A stretch of DNA of 64,000 nt from Flavobacterium taihuense. GTDB taxonomy: Bacteria > Bacteroidota > Bacteroidia > Flavobacteriales > Flavobacteriaceae. The position numbers and the translations under genes were made by a program. Positions 53,880 through 60,826 of the stretch are shown piece by piece (position 1 is the first letter of the stretch; every line of letters starts with the position of its first letter). The notes under the pieces are model-generated. The model did no database searches. It worked only from the letters and a program-made list of their open reading frames with translations, and was not told the DNA's origin. The stretch is from assembly GCF_019351435.1 (NCBI RefSeq), contig NZ_JAHWYN010000016.1:46326-110325 (forward strand). Reading direction: 5' to 3'.

Positions 53880-54098
53880 ATGAAAAGTAATTTATTAGAA
53901 AAAATAAAAGGTGCTATTCTATCAAAAGAAGAGGCTAAAACTATTTCAGGAGGCTATGATGTTAGTCCTTGCTTTCGTCCTTGCTGCCCTGCGGGAACAT
54001 CTTTTATAAACCCAGTATATAATGCGAATGGTTGTACAGACACAAGACCAATATATACTTCAGCTGCAGTATCTGGTTTTTATTGTGTAAAATGCTAA
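53880..54098 (+). CDS. Double-glycine leader peptide precursor B (Cys-rich, bacteriocin-like)
   Basis: A 72-residue precursor. The leader MKSNLLEKIKGAILSKEEAK plus TISGG is identical to that of peptide A from residue 11 to the GG and the following Tyr. The predicted core (26-72, 47 residues) begins YDVSPCFRPCCPAGT and holds six cysteines (C31, C35, C36, C52, C69, C72), enough for three disulfides. The core differs from that of peptide A in sequence, length and cysteine number. The stop is followed after three bases by the ATG of the paired glycosyltransferase-like gene, so the two are translationally close, unlike the A module where a hairpin intervenes. Confidence 0.85.
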   Translation: MKSNLLEKIKGAILSKEEAKTISGGYDVSPCFRPCCPAGTSFINPVYNANGCTDTRPIYTSAAVSGFYCVKC

Positions 54099-54101
54099 TT
54101 A

Positions 54102-55382
54102 ATGAACGTCATTCAAAGTTTTTGGTCCAAGCCTTTTTTTAAAGAAAATGACGATTTGAATGCAAGATTTAAGGGAGGTTGGCTAAATGCCAACTTCTTT
54201 TTTTACTCTTGCCTGTTGAGTTGTTTAAAATTCAAACAAATTTATAAGGAAGTTGCACTCTATACCGATGATCTAGGCAAGGAATTGTTAATTGACAAAT
54301 TGGGAATCCCCTATTCTACGGTACATTTAGAACTTAACGAATTACAGGATTATCCACCTGAGTTATGGGCATTAGGCAAAGTGCTAACCTATTCTCTTCA
54401 AGAAAAACCGTTTATCCATGCAGATACAGATGTTTTTATATGGGATAAACTTCCTGTTGAACTTTTAAATGCTGATTTGTTTGCCCAAAATTTGGAATTT
54501 AATTTTCCCAAATATAATGAAGTCTTAGAAATTTTACTTAATGAATTTAAGAGCATTTCAAAAGATTTATTTCCCGTTTATTCGAGAACTAAAGATGTGT
54601 ATGCTTATAATGCGGGTATAATAGGGGGAAATAATTTAGATTTTTTCAAAGAATTTAAACACAAAGTTTTCGAAATTATAAACGCTAATTTAGATAAACT
54701 GTACTTGGTTGATGTTGGGGTTCTAAATATGGTTTATGAACAAATGTTAGGGTTTGAATTAGCCAATCAGAAGGATTTAGAGATAAAATTTTTGAAATCT
54801 GAAATGAATGAAGCATTTACTAATGTTATGAAATTCCATGTGGTACCCATAAAAGAGACCTATATTCATACGGTTGGGTATGCTAAAAAGTCTCTTGAAA
54901 TGTGTGAACAACTAAAATACCGATTAAGATATGAATTTCCAGAAGACTATGACAAACTAAATAAAAATCTAGTAAAGTACAATCTATGCATGGCAAATGA
55001 TATTTTAGATGATGAAATTCGTTTTGAATTTCTATCTAAAATTTACACTTGGTTAGAAAACACATCTTGGGAAAAGATTTTGGATACCGAATTTAAATTA
55101 TCCGAAGACACACGATTTAATGAGATTACTGAAGATGAAATAGAAATCTACTATCATTCTCCACAGAAGAAGCTTGAGGAAAAATTAAAAATGGAAGATT
55201 GGGATTTTCTATTGTATTATTTTGAAACCCCAATGAGTATTAATAGAATTGCTTTGGAAATAATAGAAGACAAAGATTTCATGGAAAACATTACCCCAGA
55301 TGAATTAAAAGAAAAAATATTCTCTTTCGTAATGGATAGATGCATCTACCATCAAATTTTATTACCTATAAATTTTAATTAA
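54102..55382 (+). CDS. Glycosyltransferase-like protein paired with peptide B
   Basis: A 426-residue paralogue of the protein at 51470, matching through the whole length: VIQSFWSKPF at the start, RFKGGWLN, ALYTDDLGK, the DxD motif D108-T-D110 in KPFIHADTDVFIW, AYNAGIIGGNNLDFFKEF, YIHTVGYAKKSLEMCEQLK and the C-terminal MEDWDFLLYYFETPMSIN, ending in CIYHQILLPINFN. No signal peptide or membrane helix is present, so it acts in the cytoplasm, presumably on the precursor before export. It is followed after three bases by the VKOR-thioredoxin fusion gene, which suggests the B module and the export genes form one transcript. Confidence 0.75.
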   Translation: MNVIQSFWSKPFFKENDDLNARFKGGWLNANFFFYSCLLSCLKFKQIYKEVALYTDDLGKELLIDKLGIPYSTVHLELNELQDYPPELWALGKVLTYSLQEKPFIHADTDVFIWDKLPVELLNADLFAQNLEFNFPKYNEVLEILLNEFKSISKDLFPVYSRTKDVYAYNAGIIGGNNLDFFKEFKHKVFEIINANLDKLYLVDVGVLNMVYEQMLGFELANQKDLEIKFLKSEMNEAFTNVMKFHVVPIKETYIHTVGYAKKSLEMCEQLKYRLRYEFPEDYDKLNKNLVKYNLCMANDILDDEIRFEFLSKIYTWLENTSWEKILDTEFKLSEDTRFNEITEDEIEIYYHSPQKKLEEKLKMEDWDFLLYYFETPMSINRIALEIIEDKDFMENITPDELKEKIFSFVMDRCIYHQILLPINFN

Positions 55383-55385
55383 AAA

Positions 55386-56975
55386 ATGAAGAATTTCACA
55401 TATCTCAAAAAATATTTAAGAAAAAATCAATATTACAATCTAGAAGATGAGTTCCATATGCAATTAGAATCTCATCCCAATTTCCCGAGTCTGTATGCAA
55501 TACTAGATACGTTCAATTTCTTTGAAATCGAGAATCTTGCAGTAAAAGTTGAAAAAGAAGAGCTGGAAAACCTTCCACATTCATTCCTTTCAGTAGTAAA
55601 TTCAGACACTGGAAAGGAAATTGTATTTACAGAAAAAAATAAAAACAATCTAACTATAGAATTTTCAAACGGTTTCAAAAAAAAGATTTCCAAAGACGAA
55701 TATTTAACGATCTGGACCGGAATAATTGTTGCTATTGAAGCTAACCCAATAAATGAAAGTCATTTCTTATCTTCAAACAAAAAGCACAATGTAATAATTG
55801 GGGCTGTTTTTGTACTCTCAACAAGTCTATTTTTTTTAGTAAACAAAGACAACCTGATTACAGGTATATTTTATTATTTACTCTTACTAACGGGTTTGAT
55901 TATTAGCTATTTTTTAGTGCGCGAAGAAATGGGTTTACATAATGATTCCATTTCAAAAATATGCAATGTTACAGAAAAGGCAAGTTGCAAAGATGTGATG
56001 TCATCCAAGGGCGCAAACGTTTTTGAAAATGTGAGTTTAAGTGATATTTCGATACTTTATTTTAGTTCGCTGACATTATTTTTTGTTCTTAATTCTTTTA
56101 ATTTAAATAGTTTTATTTATTCAATTATAGGGGTTTTTAGCATTCCTATTATCCTATACTCAATCTATTATCAAGGATTTATTATAAAAAAATGGTGTCT
56201 TCTTTGCTTAGGTATCGATACAGTACTTCTATTACAACTAATAATAATTTCGTTTAATTTCTCTCTCGAACTGAATTCAATTGCAATTATTTCCTTTTTT
56301 TCTGGAATATTGATAGTTATCTTATTTTATTTTAGTGGTTATGAAATTAAAAATAGAATTCAAAAAATAAGTAAATACGAGATTACCGAAATACAAAATC
56401 AAAAATTAAAACGAAACTATTTTGTTTTTAAAGCGTTATTAAAAAATAATCAAAAAATAGATGAAGAGCATTTAAATTCTTTACAAACCATTGTGATAGG
56501 CAAAATGGAATCACCAATTACTTTGTTTTTGGTCTTAAGTGCCTCCTGTGGACATTGCCATACCGTTTATGAAAAGGCAATGAAATTGGTAAAAAAAAAT
56601 CCAAATGAAATAAAAATCCAACTCATTTTTAACATCAACATTGAAAATACCGAAAATCCAAGTAATTTAATTTATAAACAAGCCTCCAACTATTATTGGT
56701 CTGGAGAAGTTCATAAAGCTATAGCCTCGTTAAATGATTGGCATATTGAAACAATGGACATGGAAAAATGGAAATCCAAATGGGAGAACAATCATCTGGA
56801 ATATACCTCTAAGATGATTCCAAATCAATATAATTGGTGTTTAGATAATGCTATTCATTTTACTCCCGCAATTATTCTTAATGGATATATTATGCCCAAA
56901 GAATACCAAATTAATGATCTCAATTATTTTATCGATGAATTAATTGAAGAAAAACTCTCGTACATTGAAAATTAA
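55386..56975 (+). CDS. C39-like/VKOR/thioredoxin fusion (disulfide-forming membrane protein)
   Basis: A 529-residue fusion. Residues 1-115 look like a C39-type peptidase-like domain without the catalytic cysteine (LESHPNFPSLYAILDTFNF, LPHSFLSVVNSDTGK). Residues about 135-325 form a helical vitamin K epoxide reductase domain with loop cysteines C193 and C201 and the redox motif C271-L-L-C274 (KKWCLLCLGID). Residues about 375-529 form a thioredoxin-like domain with C388-G-H-C391 (SASCGHCHTVYE), the PDI-type motif. VKOR-thioredoxin fusions make disulfides outside the inner membrane. With two Cys-rich peptides upstream and an exporter downstream, oxidation of the exported peptides is the natural inference. 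The N-terminal domain may bind the double-glycine leader. Confidence 0.85.
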   Translation: MKNFTYLKKYLRKNQYYNLEDEFHMQLESHPNFPSLYAILDTFNFFEIENLAVKVEKEELENLPHSFLSVVNSDTGKEIVFTEKNKNNLTIEFSNGFKKKISKDEYLTIWTGIIVAIEANPINESHFLSSNKKHNVIIGAVFVLSTSLFFLVNKDNLITGIFYYLLLLTGLIISYFLVREEMGLHNDSISKICNVTEKASCKDVMSSKGANVFENVSLSDISILYFSSLTLFFVLNSFNLNSFIYSIIGVFSIPIILYSIYYQGFIIKKWCLLCLGIDTVLLLQLIIISFNFSLELNSIAIISFFSGILIVILFYFSGYEIKNRIQKISKYEITEIQNQKLKRNYFVFKALLKNNQKIDEEHLNSLQTIVIGKMESPITLFLVLSASCGHCHTVYEKAMKLVKKNPNEIKIQLIFNINIENTENPSNLIYKQASNYYWSGEVHKAIASLNDWHIETMDMEKWKSKWENNHLEYTSKMIPNQYNWCLDNAIHFTPAIILNGYIMPKEYQINDLNYFIDELIEEKLSYIEN

Positions 56976-59160
56976 AAACTTCCCTTTCTATAAACAACCC
57001 GATTCCAAAGATTGTGGGCCTACTTGCTTACGCATAATAGCTAAATATTACGGAAAAATCATTGAATTACAGCAAATTAGAAACCTTTCCGAAACCACAC
57101 GTGAAGGCAGTAGTTTATTGGGCTTGAGTGATGCAGCAGAAGCACTAGGATTTCGAACTCTCGGTATAAAAATAAGTTTTGAAACCTTACAAGATGAGAC
57201 TCCACTCCCCTGTATTGTACATTGGAATAACCAACATTTTGTTGTTGTTTATAAGATTAAGAACAATACTATTTACATATCTGATCCTAGTCATGGTTTA
57301 ATAACCTATTCGAAGGAGGATTTTATTAAATTTTGGATCGGAAAAAATGCCCATGAAAAAACGGAAGAAGGCATTGCTCTTTTACTAGAACCTACTCCCG
57401 AATTTCATAAGAACGAATGGGATACAGAAAATTCTAAGCAGAGTTTTAGCTACTTAACAAAGTATTTGTTCCGTTACAAAGGCCTAGTTATTCAGCTAAT
57501 AGTAGGCTTAGCAGCTGCGAGTTTATTCTCGTTACTATTTCCGTTTCTTACTCAAAGCATTGTAGACATTGGAATTCAAACTCAAGATTTAAATTTCATT
57601 TACCTGATGCTTTTGGCACAATTAATGCTTTTTGCTGGACAAACCTCAATCGAAATACTTCGATCTTGGATAATGCTACATTTGAGTACCCGAATTCATA
57701 TTTCCCTTGTTTCGGATTTTTTTATAAAATTAATGAAACTCCCAATCAGCTATTTTGATAGTCGTATGACAGGTGATATTATGCAACGTATCGGCGACAA
57801 CCATAGAATCGAACAATTACTCACAGGAAGTTCGCTCAATGTGATGTTTTCATTAGTGAATTTAGTAGTCTTCAGTTTTGTGCTTGCTTTTTACAACATT
57901 CAACTATTCTTGGTTTTCCTTATCGGGAGTATCATTTATCTGGCTTGGATATTATTTTTCCTGAAAAAGAGAAAAGAGTTAGATTACAAGCGTTTCTCTC
58001 AAGTTGCTAGTGAGCAATCCAAGGTCATGGAACTAATCAACGGAATGCAGGAAATAAAAATGCACAATGCCGAAAAGCAAAAACGTTGGGGTTGGGAGTT
58101 TGTCCAGATTCGTCTTTTTAAAGTCAGTATGCAAGCTCTTACTTTAGAGCAATGGCAATCGGTAGGTTCCAATTTTATCAATCATCTTAAAGATTTATTG
58201 ATTACATTTTTCTCTGCTACATTAGTGGTTAAGGGTGATTTGACACTGGGTATGATGCTTTCTGTACAATATATTATAGGTCAATTGAATAGTCCATTGA
58301 TGCAAATGGTCGAATTCGTTCGTTCACTTCAAGATGCCAAAATCAGTCTGGAAAGATTGGCTGAAATTCACGATAAAGAAGATGAAGAGGACGTATTAAA
58401 TCCTAAAATTTACGATTTAGAACATTCTGACATTACTATAAAAAATTTATCTTTTCGATATACAGGGAACCCCAATTATGTTCTAGAAAATTTGAATTTA
58501 CATATCCCAAAACAAAAAACCACCGCCATTGTAGGCACCAGCGGGAGCGGAAAAACAACTCTATTAAAACTCATGATGAAGTTTTATGAGCCGAATAATG
58601 GAGAAATTACACTGGAAAATATCAAATTTGATAACATTTCACCGAGTGCCTGGAGGTCAAATTGCGGTGTGGTAATGCAGGAAGGATTTATTTTTAATGA
58701 TACTATCGCAAATAATATTGCCGTAGGAGATGATTATGTAGATAAAAACAAACTTTTACATGCTGTTGAAACTGCCAATATCAAGGAATTTGTAGAAAGC
58801 TTGCCCTTATCCTATAATACTAAAATAGGAAATGAAGGCACGGGTATTTCTGGTGGCCAGAAACAACGTCTCTTGATAGCCAGAGCGGTTTATAAAAATC
58901 CAAATTATTTGTTTTTTGATGAAGCTACTTCCTCTCTCGATGCCAATAATGAAAAGGTAATTATGGCAAATCTAAATCAATTTCTCATAGGCAAAACAGC
59001 TGTTATTATTGCACATCGTCTTTCAACCGTTAAAAATGCAGACCAAATAGTAGTTTTAGAAAAAGGCAAAATAGTGGAAATAGGAACACATAAAGATTTA
59101 ATTCTCCTAAAGGGGAATTACTTTGAATTGGTCAAGAATCAATTAGAATTAGGGAATTAA
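56944..59160 (+). CDS. C39 peptidase-containing ABC exporter (double-glycine leader processing)
   Basis: Cleaves double-glycine leaders and exports the core peptide across the inner membrane. Domain order: peptidase C39 (about 13-140) with catalytic C24 in DSKDCGPTC, H98 in NNQHFVVVY and D114 in YISDPSHG; a six-helix transmembrane domain (about 170-450); and an ATPase with Walker A GTSGSGKTT (about 530), signature GISGGQKQR (about 633), Walker B LFFDEATSSLD (about 655) and the IIAHRLSTV switch. No ATG opens the frame: start candidates are TTG at 56944, overlapping the previous gene by 32 bases, or TTG at 56965. Linked to the HlyD-type gene 19 bases on. Confidence 0.93.
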   Translation: MKKNSRTLKIKNFPFYKQPDSKDCGPTCLRIIAKYYGKIIELQQIRNLSETTREGSSLLGLSDAAEALGFRTLGIKISFETLQDETPLPCIVHWNNQHFVVVYKIKNNTIYISDPSHGLITYSKEDFIKFWIGKNAHEKTEEGIALLLEPTPEFHKNEWDTENSKQSFSYLTKYLFRYKGLVIQLIVGLAAASLFSLLFPFLTQSIVDIGIQTQDLNFIYLMLLAQLMLFAGQTSIEILRSWIMLHLSTRIHISLVSDFFIKLMKLPISYFDSRMTGDIMQRIGDNHRIEQLLTGSSLNVMFSLVNLVVFSFVLAFYNIQLFLVFLIGSIIYLAWILFFLKKRKELDYKRFSQVASEQSKVMELINGMQEIKMHNAEKQKRWGWEFVQIRLFKVSMQALTLEQWQSVGSNFINHLKDLLITFFSATLVVKGDLTLGMMLSVQYIIGQLNSPLMQMVEFVRSLQDAKISLERLAEIHDKEDEEDVLNPKIYDLEHSDITIKNLSFRYTGNPNYVLENLNLHIPKQKTTAIVGTSGSGKTTLLKLMMKFYEPNNGEITLENIKFDNISPSAWRSNCGVVMQEGFIFNDTIANNIAVGDDYVDKNKLLHAVETANIKEFVESLPLSYNTKIGNEGTGISGGQKQRLLIARAVYKNPNYLFFDEATSSLDANNEKVIMANLNQFLIGKTAVIIAHRLSTVKNADQIVVLEKGKIVEIGTHKDLILLKGNYFELVKNQLELGN

Positions 59161-59179
59161 TCATTTTAACAAAAGAAAA

Positions 59180-60478
59180 ATGGCGAATAAAAATGTTTTA
59201 GAAGACATCGAATTGCGTTCGGAATCTGTACAAGAAGTATTATCAAATCCGCCTGCATGGATTGTACGTTATGGAATTTCCATTATTTTTATAATAATGC
59301 TATTTACACTTGTCGGCTCTTGGTTTGTAAAATATCCGGAAATTATTACTGCCAAAGCAATCATAACTTCTGTAAATCCTCCCGAAAGACTGGAATCAAG
59401 AGTCAATTCTCGCATCGCAAAAATATATGTTTCTAATTCTGAAAAAGTAAAAAAAGGAGATGTTTTGGCCATATTGGAGAGTACAGCAAATTATCAGGAT
59501 GTCATAAAGCTGTCCAAAGCAATTCAAGCAATCAACACCAATTATCAGAACTTTACTTTTCCTTTTGACAGACTGAAAAACCTAGAACTTGGTGAAATTC
59601 AAACGGCTTATATTCAATTTCATAAAGCGTATATCGAAAACGAATTAAACCAAAAGTTACACCCTTATTCGCAAGAAATTAATGCTGGACTGAGTTCACA
59701 AAATGAAAATAGTAATAGATTATCTTCTCTTTATGCGCAACAAAAATTAGAATTAGCAAAACTTTCATTAAGCAACCAACAATTGAAACGATCTCAGGAA
59801 CTTTTTGACAAAGGCGTGATTTCAGGATATGATTTGGAAATTCAAAAAGTAAGCAACTTACAAGCAAAACAAAGTTATGATCAAACCAATTTAACTATTT
59901 CACAGCAAAAAGACGCTATTAACCAAACTCACAAACAAATAATAGGAAATCGGATATCTCAAGAAAAAGCAGATGTCACTAATTTAAGTTCTGTTTATCA
60001 GGCACTGGATGAATTAAAAAAAAGCATCCATATTTGGCAACAAAATTACCAATTTATAGCTGTTTATGATGGCGTTTTTAGATTCCAAAATTCTTGGAAA
60101 GAAAACCAACTTATTAAAACAGCCGACTTATTTGCGACCATTTTGCCCAACAATCAACAACAATTTATGGGAAAATTAAATGTGTTATCTCAGAATTCGG
60201 GCAAAATAAAACAGAATCAGAAAGTACTAATTAAATTGGAGAATTTCCCGTATCAAGAATATGGGATGCTGGAGGGAAAAATCCAAACAATGTCTTCAGT
60301 TACGGATAAAGATGGAAATTATTTTATTGAAATCACAATTCCAAATGGTTTGACAACTACTTTTGACAAAAAAATAAAATTCGACAAAGAGTTAACAGGT
60401 CAAGCGGATATTATTACAGACGATATGCGTTTAATAGAACGTATTTTTTATCAATTTAGAAAATTGACTCTACGATAA
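59180..60478 (+). CDS. HlyD-family periplasmic adaptor for peptide export
   Basis: A 432-residue membrane fusion protein that connects the ABC exporter to an outer membrane channel. It has a short cytoplasmic N-terminus, one transmembrane helix (ISIIFIIMLFTLVGSWFVKY, about 33-52), a biotinyl-lipoyl-like half motif (RLESRVNSRIAKIYVSNSEK with VKKGDVLAILES, about 71-105), and a long coiled coil (about 115-290) with QELFDKGVISGYDLEIQKVS. A beta-barrel domain follows, ending in QADIITDDMRLIERIFYQFR. The ending is typical of Bacteroidota HlyD proteins. No TolC-like gene is nearby, so an outer membrane partner must be encoded elsewhere. Last gene of the peptide island. Confidence 0.92.
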   Translation: MANKNVLEDIELRSESVQEVLSNPPAWIVRYGISIIFIIMLFTLVGSWFVKYPEIITAKAIITSVNPPERLESRVNSRIAKIYVSNSEKVKKGDVLAILESTANYQDVIKLSKAIQAINTNYQNFTFPFDRLKNLELGEIQTAYIQFHKAYIENELNQKLHPYSQEINAGLSSQNENSNRLSSLYAQQKLELAKLSLSNQQLKRSQELFDKGVISGYDLEIQKVSNLQAKQSYDQTNLTISQQKDAINQTHKQIIGNRISQEKADVTNLSSVYQALDELKKSIHIWQQNYQFIAVYDGVFRFQNSWKENQLIKTADLFATILPNNQQQFMGKLNVLSQNSGKIKQNQKVLIKLENFPYQEYGMLEGKIQTMSSVTDKDGNYFIEITIPNGLTTTFDKKIKFDKELTGQADIITDDMRLIERIFYQFRKLTLR

Positions 60479-60826
60479 AAAAGGAATTGGTTGGTTGATT
60501 TTTGAGATTAAAAAAAAGTGTTCTGTCAAGGCAATCCGTATTGGAATAATTAGATTTTTATATCCTCGATTTCGTTAATAATTCCAATTTGTACACCCTG
60601 TATTTATTAAAGCCATGGCAATTTTTCTTTAAAATCCAAAAACTTACTTTAAAAAAAAACTTATCTTCTATAGCTTTTCGAATTTATGTATATATACTAA
60701 ATCACATAACAAAAAATAAAGTTTTAAACACTACAACGTTTTCGTAATGCTTTAAACTCAAATGCTTCCATTTAACAATCTAATAACCTTACCTTTAAAT
60801 AATATAAACTGACTTATATTAAACTT
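60479..60826. other. Intergenic gap between peptide island and secreted amylase
   Basis: A 348-base AT-rich stretch without a gene. It contains an imperfect inverted repeat, ATTGGAATAATTA (60540-60552) with TAATAATTCCAAT (60576-60588), which may end the island transcript although no T-run follows. It also holds the operator-like site at 60730. A clear -7 box for the amylase was not found; TTACCTTTAAAT near 60788 is the nearest candidate. Confidence 0.5.
60730..60745. promoter_or_regulatory. LacI-type operator-like site upstream of the secreted amylase
   Basis: ACTACAACGTTTTCGT, followed by AATG. It combines the ACTACAA half of the 43557 palindrome with the ACGTTTTCGT half of the susC site, about 82 bases before the amylase start. 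Confidence 0.55.
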
